The notes beneath the pieces are model-generated. The model was not told the DNA's origin and searched no databases. It was given only the letters and a program-made list of their open reading frames with translations. Source: Nissolia schottii (taxonomy: Eukaryota; Streptophyta; Magnoliopsida; Fabales; Fabaceae). Taken from it: a stretch of DNA of 64,000 nt. Below are positions 45,390 through 56,930 of the stretch, in pieces. The first letter of the stretch is position 1. The number at the start of each line of letters is the position of its first letter. The translations under genes were made by a program, and so were the position numbers. The stretch is from positions 1,916 to 65,915 of the forward strand of contig QANU01071322.1 in NCBI GenBank assembly GCA_003254905.1. The letters are read 5' to 3'.

Positions 45390-45827
45390 TCAAATTTTTG
45401 GAGCCAAATCGGAGGACCCTTGATATTCCCTGTTGGCAACGGCAAGGGCACGAGACTTGGCTACGAAGAATCCCAAGGTGTGGCCAACCACTGCAGCCAC
45501 AAAGATTCCACCGTTGAAGGACATGACGGCGAGCATCACCAAGTAAGTGAAGCTTATTCGGAAGAAGTAGACGGTGGCCTTAGCCATTGCTCCCTTTAGA
45601 GGCCTCGCCCCGCGCTGGACGAGTGGCTGGTTGGACAGAGCCTCAGCAGCCATGGCTAGGCAGAACACGAACAAGATGGCGAAGGCGTACATGCCAGCAC
45701 TGTGGTTAGGCCACCCTGAGAAAAGAACCACGGCATCTTTGCCCCAATAGAAGCTCATCTGCATCATCATCATCATATTGTTGGTGGTGTTGCCATTAGG
45801 CATGGGCATGTCTTGGTCCGAAGGCAT
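45390..45827 (-). CDS. COPT/Ctr-family copper transporter, 145 aa
   Basis: High-affinity Cu(I) transporter of the Ctr family: a trimer of three-span subunits that brings reduced copper into the cytosol. It is a single-exon frame. I chose the ATG at 45827 because it is the first ATG; the frame itself extends two codons further up without one. The N-terminus is Met-rich (Met 7, 9, 18-22, 24), the copper-gathering segment. 'MSFYWGKDAVVLFSGW' leads into span 1 (about residues 44-64). Span 2 has the copper-coordinating MxxxM ('MLAVM', 98-102) in 'YLVMLAVMSFNGG'. Span 3 has GxxxG ('GHTLG', 115-119) for helix packing. Plant COPT proteins are usually 140-170 residues, so it is complete. I saw no GTAC copper-response core in the 350 bases upstream. 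A CT repeat precedes the ATG. The nearest Arabidopsis relatives by memory are COPT1/2/6, but the subclass is not certain. Confidence 0.94.
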   Translation of the reverse strand: MPSDQDMPMPNGNTTNNMMMMMQMSFYWGKDAVVLFSGWPNHSAGMYAFAILFVFCLAMAAEALSNQPLVQRGARPLKGAMAKATVYFFRISFTYLVMLAVMSFNGGIFVAAVVGHTLGFFVAKSRALAVANREYQGSSDLAPKI

Positions 45828-46280
45828 ATTCACACACTTCCAATGAGAGAGAGAGAGGTGGGTTGAGATTGCAAGGATTTTCTAGCTGGGTTTACCTCAT
45901 CTTAATTAAAATAGGAGGAGCCACAGCAATGGTATTAAATGATGATTAAAACTGAGAGCTATACATAAAGTAGTAATAAACTCGCTAGCCGTGTATGGTT
46001 CTTGCTGTTTAATGTTCCGTAGTTATTAATTTATCATATAATTGCTTACTACAATATTGGTTACATCGTTAGGGGAACCGTTGAATGCTTCCTTGAAGCA
46101 TGATTCGCACCGGTTGTAACGTCGATCCTCGATACAATACTTGAAAAATGTCTTTTTTCACACCAAAATATTCACGCGCCCTAAAACATCATGATAGTGA
46201 TATTTAATGGGATCACAAAATATAATAAAAATATTCAATCATTTATAATATTTCTTTTAATCAAATCACACTCTCTTTCT
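45828..46280. other. Upstream region of the COPT gene
   Basis: It contains a (GA)n run on the plus strand at about 45844-45856, transcribed as CT just before the start. Further up are AT-rich sequences, with 'accggttg' and 'cgtcgatcctcg' words near 46110-46130. No clear TATA box or copper-response GTAC core is seen. Confidence 0.4.
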
Positions 46281-46289
46281 TGTTCTTAG

Positions 46290-46870
46290 TCTCTCTATTC
46301 TATCATTAAAACACACCAGTATTGACATAATAGAATTAGGTATCAATGAGACACATGTATCAACATAATGAAATAGGTATTAACGTAAGAAAATGTATTA
46401 GCATTTTTTTATAATAAAAAAACATTTTTTTAATAAACGTTGATATACATTTATAATGTGTTAATACTTATCTCTATTGCGTTGATACCTATTTCTATTA
46501 TGTTGATACTCACCTGGTGAATGAGTTTGACGCTGGAGTGAGAGAGAAATAGCAGAGAAGAGAGGGTCTGACTTGATGGAAAGAGAAAAATGTGTTTATA
46601 ATATATTGATACATATTTATGTTATGTTGATACCTATTTTTATAATGTTAATATTTATTACTATTATATTGATATTTATGTGGCGAGTGAGCTTGCCGCA
46701 AGAGTGAGTCAGTGAGGACAGACGAGAATGCGATTTGATCGAGAGAGAATATATTTGAAAGAATGATAAATAATTACATTAATACATTTCTTAATATGCA
46801 ATAATACCATGTACACTAATATTGATGCTATACGCATATGTGTTGATATCATTTACGTCATATGTATTGT
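46290..46870. repeat. Diverged tandem duplication with 'ttgatacctattt' units
   Basis: Two halves of about 150-170 bases match: 'gttgatacctatttctatta' ... 'gaatgagtttgacgctggag' near 46470-46545, and 'gttgatacctatttttataa' ... 'gcgagtgagcttgccgcaag' near 46625-46705. 'rttgatayytatttctat' recurs as a short unit of about 20-30 bases. No coding potential. Confidence 0.6.
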
Positions 46871-48333
46871 TCATTGTACCATATATATCAATTTTATCTT
46901 TTTCCCCCTTAATATACTATGTGCATAGAGTGTTTGGACACTATTGCTGTCCAAATAACATCGTTTAATCCTATTAGTAACCTGTATACGCTACGCATGT
47001 AGTCTTGTGAAAGGATTTCCAAGTTTACTCCAATGGAACATAATCTTTAGCTTCACATGCAGCAAAAACTTTTATTGAGAACGAAAATTGCCTAATCTTC
47101 CTGCAAGGGCAAGAGAGTGTAGAATTACTTTTACTTTTAAATTTTTTAAGCACTTCTTTATCTTCTCATTTATTTTCATTAGTGTCATTTCATTATAATT
47201 ACTATGCACATGCTTTAAAGTTTATTTTACCATTAATTAACACTATTTATTTTATTTCGACATTTCATTTCTTGACTCTTATTTTTTTAAAAATTTAAAA
47301 TTTTATTTTAATTTCATAGCTTATCTCTTTAATTAGTAGATCAATAATACTAATAATTATTACACAAAATGAAAACAATTTTGATAACAGTTTTAAGTGA
47401 ATAATAGTTTTCACCCGACAATTTTATATATTTCCAATATTTAAAATTTTGTTGTTAAAAGTGTTATTTTATTTTCTTTTACTTTTTTTTTCTCTTCACC
47501 ATCCATATGTTTTTTTTTTTACTTTTTTATCTCTTTGCTTAACTCTTGACTCTTCATATATTATAATATTTTCAATTTTCAATTTTCAATTTTTTTCAAA
47601 TTATCCTAATTAAAATATTAATTATACTAATAATTATTAATAGAAAAAAATAATTTTACCATGATATATAAGTAAAGTTTGTTGTAATATAATTGATACT
47701 TAACACTGAAATATATTTTAAAAATATAAATTTACATAATTCAATCATATAAATTTTTCTTTAATATATTGATATTTTTATTTCTATTAAATTATTTATT
47801 TAAAATTAAAAAGGCATGAATTCAAAGTATTATCAAAATTATGTCTCGTAATTATTAAGTTTTAACTGTTAGTATTCTTATTATACGTTATTAATTATAG
47901 ATATATTTAAATTAAATTAAATTATTTTATTTTATTTTATAATAAAAAATTAATTCAATTATAAATATAACCAAAATAGGTAACCACAAAATTAAATATT
48001 AATAGTAAAAAATAAATTAAAATTTTCTATAAAACACTTTTTTAATTTTATATTTTTAAATACGTTTAATGTATAATTTTTTTAATCTCTTTCTTATATT
48101 TAATGTTCTTTTAAAGTAATTTCATTTGATATTTTTATTAAAATAATTTTAATTAATATTAATTATATTTATTTAAATGTATATTATTTTGACCCTATCT
48201 TTTATCACAATGAATTTTTCAATTGTTAATCTTATATAATTATTTAAATATTTAATATACATGAAAATGTTAATACAAATGGTCTTATGTTTAGTATTAC
48301 CACAATAAATAAATATATATATATATACACACA
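46871..48333. other. Gene-free, extremely AT-rich stretch
   Basis: I see nothing beyond A/T-rich DNA. There is no supported gene and no recognisable terminal repeats. Confidence 0.5.
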
Positions 48334-48511
48334 CACTACAAAAATAAGTATGGTAAGTGAGATCATATTTACAATATATGTTATCTTAAACTTTGTTATA
48401 TCAAAACATGAATAAAATTGAGTTGAAAAGTATTTCATAAAACAAAAACTAAAAACTTATTATTTATAAAGACTTCACATGGCAAAAGAAAAATCCACTT
48501 AAAGTACTAGC

Positions 48512-48553
<42 letters not shown>

Positions 48554-49075
48554 TGACAATTAAATTATTTAACTGATTATTTTTAATTTTAAAAGTAATA
48601 TTAAGTTAAATGTAGTTAAATATCTATTAATTATTTTTTACTTATTTTGTAGAAAAGAAGTTTAGAGAAGTAAAAACATCTTATTTTTAGTTAAGTATAT
48701 TTTATCTTTTAATTAAATATTTTTAATTCAATAAACTACCGACAGATATATCTATCAGTAAAGCCCTATTTATTTTTCACTTTTTAAAAAATTAATAAAT
48801 TACCGAGAGATATATCCGTCAATAATGTCTTGTGTAATTTAAAATAATAATAATAATAATTACCAACGAATATATTTGCCGGTAGTTAATTGCTGCCACT
48901 TGGCACCACAAATTACTGGCAAGTAGCAGCGAATTTGCTATCAAACGGTAATTTTGGCCCTTTTGTTCAATTGAAAAAAAATTATTAGCGACAGATTTGA
49001 ACACGAAATCCGTTGATAAATTTGTCAAAAATTGTCACTGATAAAATTCATCGATAGATAACGTTTATCTAGGAG
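48334..49075. mobile_element. Non-autonomous CACTA-like remnant
   Basis: A 'cactacaaaaataagt' end lies at 48334. From 48735 there are repeated palindromic words of the type 'accgacagatatatctatcagt', 'accgagagatatatccgtcaat' and 'accaacgaatatatttgccggt'. Further on are 'cgacagatttgaacacgaaatcc' and related words. CACTA ends begin with CACTACAAAAA and carry many such subterminal repeats. A (TA)n run interrupts at 48516-48551. No right-end TIR was found, so it is truncated or rearranged. Confidence 0.6.
48516..48551. repeat. (TA)n microsatellite
   Basis: About seventeen uninterrupted TA units. Confidence 0.9.
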
Positions 49076-49383
49076 TATATGGTTCAACCCAAAACAACTA
49101 CTAAGCTCGGCCCAAATCAACTAGCGGGCCTGGCCTGAGTCAGTCGGCGAGCCCAACCTAAGTCAAGTGATGGGTCAGGCCCGACTTAGCCAACAAATCC
49201 AAAAGTTTTGTGATGATTGTTGTTTAAGAGTAATGGCAATTTAGGATTTTCAATTTTTCATAACATTCCCTTCCCATGAAAATCTTAAATTTCATGTAAG
49301 AGATTGATTGAAAATTGTGGTTTCTTTTTCATCTGGGAATGCAACTTGTTTGGGTAAACCCTTTTTTTTTAACGTCTACCAAA

Positions 49384-49795
49384 TATGAGTATCTTTTAGA
49401 TTTGATTTAGGTCCCTAAAAAAATATTTTTTTTGTTTTAATCCAAGCATATCATAAATTACATAGTTTAGTCTCTGCATAAACTTACATGACCCATAACT
49501 TGTCATTTAACCTGAATTTGCCCCCAAATCATGACTCACTCACCATCCAAAATCAGGTCAAATAGCAGTGTATGCAGTCAGTTTGGACCATGTTATGGGT
49601 CGCGTAAGCTTATTTTGCTCAAATGACGCTGCTAATGTGACACTATGTTAACCATATCAAAAGTTTCACCAACGATGACTAAAACCATAGAGTTCTACCA
49701 AAGCATAAACTACAATTATGTAATTTATGATATGTTAGGACAAAAGAAAGTGGAGACTTAAACCGAATGTTATCCACATATTTAAACCTTACCGA
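49384..49795. mobile_element. Foldback element related to 14224-14340
   Basis: The left arm ('gatttgatttaggtccctaa', 'catatcataaattacatagt') pairs imperfectly with the right arm ('aattatgtaatttatgatat', 'agacttaaaccgaat'). The arms are about 90-100 bases around a loop of about 200 bases. No coding. Confidence 0.6.
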
Positions 49796-50674
49796 TATTA
49801 TGTCAATAAGCAAGCCAAATCGCTGTTCTTATTTCTTATGTCTTCCACAAATATTTTCTTACAAGTAGACTTACGGAATTTTGTTTTCTTTTCTTTCAAT
49901 TTTTACGAGAATTTACGTTTCTTATCAGCGAAGTAAATATTTGTAGTGTTATATTTATGGGATTATGTATATTTTTGAGTATCTTTATTTGGTGAAACCC
50001 TAGAGAATATATATTAATTTTGACTTAATAATTAATTAGAAAATTAATATGAGAGAGAGAGAGAAAAAAAAAGAGGTGTTGAATATGATTTTTTAAATTA
50101 AAATTGAACCAAAAATCCACAACAAATATGGTAAAGTATAATTAAAAACCCTCATGCATTTTATTAACTATAATAGATGAATTGCATGAGGTAGAACACT
50201 AAATCAAAGTACAAGTAGAATTGGGTGGTGTATTGCATGAGATGAAACACTTAAATGAATTGTCTAACAACCGAAATAGTATCGATGGTCTCAAACTAGT
50301 TGTTGTCGTACCAGAACTGCTTCTGAAGATAGTCAATTGTGTTTTTGTCTACTTGAAAAGCTTTGGTCAAAACTTCAGAAGAGATAGGTGNTCACAAGAC
50401 GGTCGTTCCAAGGCGAGATTTTTTTATCTTTGGACCAATAAATGGTCACATGGCAAGAAATTGTTTATTACATCAGACGTTTACTTTTGCGGCAGCACTT
50501 GCACATTCGCCAATGATGACTCCAGATATAGATTACAGTAATTTGCCCCTCTTCAAATTGGAAATTAAGTTGACCCATTGAGTAAAATTGTGGAGAAAAA
50601 ATTACATTGCATCACACTCTCTCTGAAACGTTCATTTTTTAAGTCTAAAATCTATGAACAAATAATATTAGTAA
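49796..50674. other. Gene-free stretch with one N
   Basis: No supported gene. The open frames across 50221-50581 contain an ambiguous base at 50391 and show no recognisable protein features. Confidence 0.4.
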
Positions 50675-51140
50675 TGTTACGGATTGGACTATAAAGGCCC
50701 GTCTTAACGATCCACAATATAAACCTATTCCCCTGGTTCAGGAATCCGCGGGTCAGCCCAACCCGACCGAATTACTAACGAGCCAACAAGATGGTAGCTC
50801 CGAGATCCTCTCCCCTTTTGTAAAGGTAACAACTCCTGAGATCTTCTCCCCATTGGACACGGGCTCTGAGATACTCTCCCTCCAGCTGTGCGGACCGAGC
50901 TATCATCTCCCACCACAATACGATGAAGAATCCTAACAACATCCAGGTATATAATAACTCGTACCCCAGACCCCAGGTATGAAAACCAACCCACTCTTGC
51001 TTACTCTACCCTCTTGAGCCCTTATTGACTTGAGCGTCGGAGTCCTTACAGGTACTCATGCCGCGTTTGAGAATCCGGCACCCATTGCCCAGCCTTGAAA
51101 CTCCAAGATTCAGAGTGTGGACCGAGGTACATACTTCGGT
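50675..51140 (+). mobile_element. LTR-like remnant of a Ty3-gypsy element
   Basis: It starts 'tgttacggattgg', is GC-rich, and contains repeated 'gagatcctctcccc', 'gagatcttctcccc' and 'gagatactctccct' units. It also carries 'attgacttgagcgtcggagt' followed by 'ccttacaggtac', a phrase I recall from the U5 of plant gypsy (Tat-type) LTRs. A similar 'tgttacgggctaactccg' start lies at 53729. It sits between upstream AT-rich DNA and the TAXI-type gene and probably derives from the same class as the pol pseudogene at 54251-56930. Confidence 0.6.
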
Positions 51141-51265
51141 ATAAGTAATAAATTAAAATTTAGTTGTCATTTCACCAAATAAATAACATGTTCACTTTTA
51201 ATATGATTAGATCTGCCTAAGTATCTATCAACCCAAAAGGGAAGATCTGCTGCATATCCATCTCC

Positions 51266-51276
51266 TATATAATAAG
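51266..51276 (+). promoter_or_regulatory. Candidate TATA box of the TAXI/basic-7S-type gene
   Basis: The 'tatataataag' word lies 55-65 bases before the ATG at 51331, implying a short leader of about 30 bases. It is the only strong TATA-type word in the 150 bases upstream. Confidence 0.55.
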
Positions 51277-51330
51277 GACCCCCTCACACTCAAGTTGATC
51301 AACGCAATTGGTAGCAACATCGTTCCACAG

Positions 51331-52932
51331 ATGGCTACTTCTTCCACCCTCCATCTCTTTCTCATCTCACTGCTCTTAGTTCCATCACTTGCATCCAGGC
51401 ACCCTGCACCCCGCACCTTCATCCTCCCCATTGAGAAAGACCCGCGAACCCTTCAATACTCCACTTCCATCAGCCTGGGAACTCCCCCCGTCACCATGGA
51501 CCTAGTCATCGACATTAGGGAACGCTTCCTGTGGTTCGAATGCGGCGACAACTACAACTCCTCGACGTACCACCCCGTCCCCTGCGGCACTAGCACATGC
51601 AAAATGGCCAGAGGCACAGATTGCGTTGACTGCACCAACCATCCTCTCAAAACAGGCTGCACTAATCACACCTGCGCCGTCGATCCGTTCAACCCCTTCG
51701 CCGAGTTATTCTTTAGCGGAGACGTTGGTAAGGACCTATGATACTTACATAAATACTTACTTTTATTAAAAAAAAAATATTATATCTAAAAAGTAATATT
51801 TGTTCAATTTTTTAAAATTAAAAAAGACAATTAAAATTGTTATAAATATTTAATATGACGGATAAATGTGGTATTCATATTTTATATTCTTATAAAATTA
51901 TCATCGTATCTAACTATATGTATTTACACATCATATATATAGTGCATGGTGTTTAATATTCACGAATGTATTCACGAAACAGGTGAGGACACGCTATCCT
52001 CGGTGTACTCAACAGACGGCACAAAAGCACTCGCCAATACGCGCGTGCCACGTTTCATCGCTTCGTGCGTGTACCCTGATAAATTCGGACTGCAGGGGCA
52101 TCTAGAAGGCCTTGCCAAGGGTAAGAAAGGGGTGCTAGGCCTGGCGAGAACCGAAATCTCACTGCCAACGCAGCTCGCAAATAAGTACAAGATTGGCAGA
52201 AAATTTGCTCTCTGTCTGCCTTCAACAACTTCGCGAGGGAAGAGGGGATCTGGGGGTCTCTTCGTTGGTGGAGGACCTTATTACATGCCACGTGTCAGTG
52301 ACCCAGAGCTCTTAGTTTACACCCCGCTCATTCTCAACCGCCACAGCACGGGTCCACTATTTGATAACCGCCCTTCTTCGGAATACTTCATTGGCGTGAA
52401 ATCAATCAAGGTTGATGGCAATTTCGTCAACTTCAACACCTCCCTGTTGTCCATTGAAAAAGACGGGAACGGGGGCACCAAACTCAGCACAGTTATTCCT
52501 TACACGAAGTTGCACACTCATATCTACAGGCCACTTGTCAAAGACTTTGTCAGGAAATCCAAGGCGAAGAAGATGAAGAGAGTGACGGCAGTGGCGCCGT
52601 TCAGCGCGTGCTTTGATTCTAGGAGCGTTGGAAAAAGCAGCGCTGCTGGACTAGATGTGCCGACTATTGATCTGGTGCTGAGAGGGGGAGTCCAATGGAG
52701 CATTCATGGTGCGAATTCGATGGTCAGGGCTGCAGAAGGTGTGCTGTGCCTTGCGTTTGTGGATGGGGGCTTGGAGCCAACTGGGACTCCTTTTACGAGT
52801 TCGATTATTATTGGCGGGCATCAATTGGAGGACAATCTTTTTGAGTTCGATCTGGTTTCCTCGAAGCTTGGTTTCACCAGCTCGTCGGTTCTACTCCGCA
52901 ATTCGACTTGCTCGCATTTTAGAGTCTTCTAA
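51331..52932 (+). CDS. TAXI/EDGP/basic 7S globulin-like protein, two exons, 448 aa
   Basis: A secreted protein with the pepsin-like fold, of the family that includes soybean basic 7S globulin, carrot EDGP and wheat xylanase inhibitor TAXI. These act as extracellular enzyme inhibitors or ligand binders, not proteases. Exon 1 is 51331-51727 and exon 2 is 51983-52932. The intron is GT-AG, the phase is 1, and the product is 448 codons. ATG 51331 starts 'MATSSTLHLFLISLLLVPSL', a good signal peptide; the frame extends 12 codons further up but without a conserved start. At the first catalytic site the Asp-Thr-Gly is replaced by 'DIRE' (61-64). At the second, 'TKLSTV' (298-303) replaces Asp-Ser/Thr-Gly. 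Cysteines are abundant in residues 71-125, as the family requires for disulfides. It ends 'SHFRVF'. Loss of both motifs makes protease activity unlikely. What it binds cannot be told from sequence. Confidence 0.9.
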
Positions 52933-53728
52933 AGTTCTCTCTTTACTCCGCACTTGTATTTGCTGCTTCTTCAGTTGCTCGTGTAACTTTGTATGGAATA
53001 AGTGCTCGCTCGTTGCACTCTTAGTAGTATATCTATCGTTGCCGATTGTAAACCAACTGAGAGTTTGACTTGTGCATTTCATTGTTAACAGTGTAACCAA
53101 TATGCACTAAGAATTTTAATTAGGTATAAGTTTCCCATGTTCCTCTTAAAAAACAAGCCGCACATTTGGTAATCTTATGGCTCTCCCAAAGCCGTTGCGT
53201 TCTTGAAAAGATATAGTAATATTGTTTCGTAAATAATGCAAAAATTATTGTCAATTAGCAGAGGCCATAAAAATGGTATTTGGTAAATATATCGTTAAGT
53301 TGCTCTTAAAATAGTAAATGATTATAATAGATATAAATAGTAAAAGACCATTTCTATTTTAATGTTTCATTAACTACTGAATGACAAAATTGAAAATTTA
53401 TTAAAGAGTAAGATTATTTGAATCTTTTTAAATTTTGGAAAGCCAGAGTTAGCTCCAAAAAGCCTCTTTTGATAGTTCCCAAGAGCACCCCTGACCCTCA
53501 AAAGCCAGCAACAAAAGCTCTCAAGCTTTTCTATTTACCAAACACAAAAATTGGATTTTTTTTTTTTTAGAGTAGGAGCATCTCCTCATAAATCTTTACC
53601 AAATCATGCCTTAATGTGCACCTCTTTTTCAACCATTTCAATTATTGATGAAAAAAATGAAACTAAGAAATAGATCTAATGGTGAAATTTGTATATAATA
53701 ATTTTAAGGTAAATCTATGTGAAATTGT
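52933..53728. other. 3' flank and gene-free stretch
   Basis: The first 150 bases should hold the 3' untranslated region of the upstream gene. The rest is AT-rich without recognised features. Confidence 0.4.
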
Positions 53729-53827
53729 TACGGGCTAACTCCGTGGATGACCCGAATGACCTTATTGAGCCTCCATGGAGCTCTAGCCCATGCTCCAATA
53801 ATACTTCACCCGACCCTCAACCTAGGT

Positions 53828-54240
53828 CACTACTAGAAATTCGCTAAATAGCCATCAATTTAGTAACCAGCTATTTTTCAGTCACAAATAGTGACTAAAT
53901 TATGGTCCGCTATGTGTTAGTCACAAATAACGACCTTTTTAGTCACTGGAATGAGCTAATTAATGCTAAATAAATTATCTGTGGCTAGATTTCAACTAGT
54001 GACCGAATTTGTGACCATCTTAATAAGAAATAAATTTTATTTGTTGAATTTTTCAGTCTCTAATGCAAACTTTGTAACTGACTTTACAGTCCATGAAGGT
54101 TCCTTGAACCTTACATATTCAGTCGATAAATTAGTCCCTAAGTCAACTTTTTTAGCGACTGATTTTCAGTCACAAAATATTTACCTTTATTTCCTAATTT
54201 GATTTTATAACCTAACTTTACTTTTCACATTTCTCTTCTT
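53828..54240 (+). mobile_element. CACTA-type terminal segment
   Basis: It begins 'cactactagaaattcgctaa', a typical CACTA terminal inverted repeat start. It continues with many 'tagtcac', 'agtcactg' and 'gtgactaaatt' words of the subterminal type ('tcagtcacaaatagtgacta', 'gtcacaaataacgacc'). No right end is found; at about 54250 it passes into the gypsy pol remnant. Confidence 0.65.
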
Positions 54241-54250
54241 CACCCACAGT

Positions 54251-56930
54251 ACATGACCCTGTTGAAAGCGATTAAGGTGGTAGTGGCATCGTTGTTGTGA
54301 AAGAATGTGGACCTATTCGTATGGACCACCGCGAACATCCTAGGAATTGACCCTGTGTTGATGACCCACAAGTTAGCTGTTGTTCCAAGTGCTAAACATG
54401 TGATGCAGAGAAGAAGGAGAATGAGCGTGAAAAAAGCCAAGGAGGTACAAAAGCAAGTCTGAGTGTTGTAGGAGGCAGGATTCATTGAAAAAATCATATA
54501 TTCTGCATGGTTATCTAACTTAGTGATGGTCCCTAAGTAGGGGGAAAGTGGTGAATGAGCATTGACTACACCAACCTAAACAAGGCTTGCTCTAAGGATG
54601 CCTACCCCCTGTCCAGCATAGATGCCTTGGCTGATGCTGCGTCGGGTTCTAGCTTTTTGTCCTTCATGTATGATTATTTTGGTTACAATCAAATACTCAT
54701 GCACTCATGTGACGCTGAGAATATAACCTTAATAACACCCACAAGTAATTGCTACTACAAGGTTATGTTGTTTGGGTTGAAAAATGCTAGGGCCACCTAC
54801 TAGAGGTTGATAAACAACATTTTTTGTGAACTATTAGGTAATTTGGTGGAAATCTATGTGGATGATATGCTACTAAAAATCTCCATGAAAGGAAGCATGA
54901 TCACAAGTCTAAAAACCATCTTCTAGTGCCTCCGTGAAAGGAATATGAGGTTGAACCCTGTGAAGTGCGCTTTCATAGTAGAGGTGGCGAAATCCCTCTG
55001 ATTTATGCTCACCCAGAGAGGCATCGAGGAAAATCCAAAGAAAGTGTAGAGTCATTATAGAAATGAAAAGCCCCACCAACCTTAAGGAAGTCTAGAGCCT
55101 CGTCAAAAAAATCACTTCATTAAGAAGATTCCTAGCCACCTTTACACAGAAGGCCTTGCCCCTATTCAAGCTAACCAAGAAAGAAGCCCCATTTGAATGG
55201 GATGTGGAATGTGAAAAAGAGTTCCTCCACTTCAAGGAGTATTTCTCTATGCCACCCATCTTGGCCAAGCCAATCCAGGGAGAGCCCCTATTTGGTCTAC
55301 TTCATGAGCAAGGTACTCCAAGGACCTGAAGCACGCTACCAACCCATAAAGTAGGTTCTAAACAACCCGGATTTGGCAGGTAGGATGCTTACATGGTCCA
55401 TGGAACTCCTTAAATTTAACATCAGATACGACCTTAAATGGCCATCAAAGCCCAAGCTATGGCGGATTTCCTAGCTAAGTTTGTGGGTTCTGATAATAAC
55501 TCCATGGAGCCTAGGTGGACCCTGTATGTGGAAGACGTCTCAAGTCCCTGCAAAAGTGGCGCTAGTGTCGACATCATGTTGGAAAATGAAGACAACTTGT
55601 GCCTTGAAATGGCCATCAAGTTCGAATTCCTCACCTCCAACAATCAAGCAGAGTATGGAGCCTTGGTTGTAGGTCTTAATCTGGCTAAGGATGTTGGCGT
55701 AAGGAAGCTGATCATATGCAGTGACTCCAAGATAGTGGTATCCCAAGTCAAAGGAAGTTACCAAGTCGAGGACCCCTAACTCCAACTCTTCCTTACCCTA
55801 ATCTAGCAAGCGCTTAATGGATTAGAAGAATACGGCATTAGACATGTTCCATGGAAGGAACACCTAGTCGAGGGGTAGCAACAAAAGCATTATCCAAGAA
55901 ACACTAAGGACACCTTTCGTTGGAGGGGAGGTGCTGCACACCACACGCATTGAGCCCCGTGGATGGGTGGATGATGCCCATCATCAAGAGCATCCACAGA
56001 GATCACCTAGATTTAAGTGAGGGGGAAAGGAAGAAGATTACTAGGATAGCGGTGAGACACATGCTAATAGACGAACAACTCTATTAGAGGTCAATATTGC
56101 AGCATCTCTTGAAATGCTTCGGCGAGCAGCCCACCCAATACGTGATAGGAGAAGTCCACGAAGGGTCGTGCAGGCACCACATGGGAGGAAAAACTCTACT
56201 AGTCAACATTGTAGACAGACACGACCACCTATGTGCAAAAATGAAAGAAGTTGCAGGAGAATGCACACTTCGATATAGCCCCCTAGGAGCTATCGAGCAT
56301 GATGGCGTCATGGCCTTTTAAGAGATGGGGAATTGACCTCCTCAGACCTTTCCCCAAGGTTACGGGACAAAGGAAATTCCTCATCATGGTGATTAACTAT
56401 TTCTCAAAATGGATTGAAGCGGAACCCCTAGCCACAATCATCTCAGCCTAGTGCCGAAAGTTCGTATGGAACAACATCCTCACATGCTTTGGGGTTTCGG
56501 GATGATAGTTTCCAACAACAGGACCCAAGTCACAGATAAGACCTTTAGAAAATTCTTAGAAGGTTTTAAGATCAAGCAGCATTTCTTGTCCGTGGAACAC
56601 CACCAAAGTAATGGGCAGGCTAAAGCCACCAATAAAGTTATTCTGGGAGTGCTACATAAACAATTTGAAAGGGAAAAGGGGTTGTGGATGAATGAACTTG
56701 GCAGCGTGTTGTGGACATATCGGATCACACCTCACTCAAGTAGAATGCATTCGCCTTTAAGGTTAGGCTATAGGAGCGATGCCATGATTTTGGTGGAAAT
56801 CAGGGAGGCCATCCTGCGAGTGTAGCGCTTCAAAGAAGGAACAGATGACCAAGTAAGGCGAGAAGAAATTGACCTCATAGAAGAAGCGCAGACGGAGGCA
56901 CAAGGGTATCTTTTTTAAGAGAAACGTTTA
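54251..56930 (+). pseudogene. Ty3-gypsy pol pseudogene (RT, RNase H, integrase)
   Basis: Read in order on the plus strand: the pre-RT segment ('NILGIDPVLMTHKLAV', about 54325-54375). Reverse transcriptase follows ('DYTNLNKACSKDAYPLSSID', 'MLFGLKNARATY', 'IYVDDML' at about 54852-54872). RNase H comes next ('RWTLYVEDVSS', 'SNNQAEYGALVVGLNLAKD', 'SDSKIVVSQVKGSY', about 55510-55760). Integrase is last ('GIDLLRPFPKVTGQRKFLIM', 'SKWIEAEPL', 'GMIVSNNRTQVTDKTFRKF', 'VEHHQSNGQAKATNKVILG', about 56330-56830). The order RT, RNase H, integrase defines Ty3-gypsy. The wording is nearest to non-chromodomain Tat-type elements. The YVDD box survives, but many stops and frameshifts make it dead. No gag or LTR pair is attached. 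Confidence 0.9.

Noticed and set aside
45363..45599. Plus-strand frame across the first COPT gene
   Set aside because: It is antisense to a clear transporter coding sequence and has no protein features.
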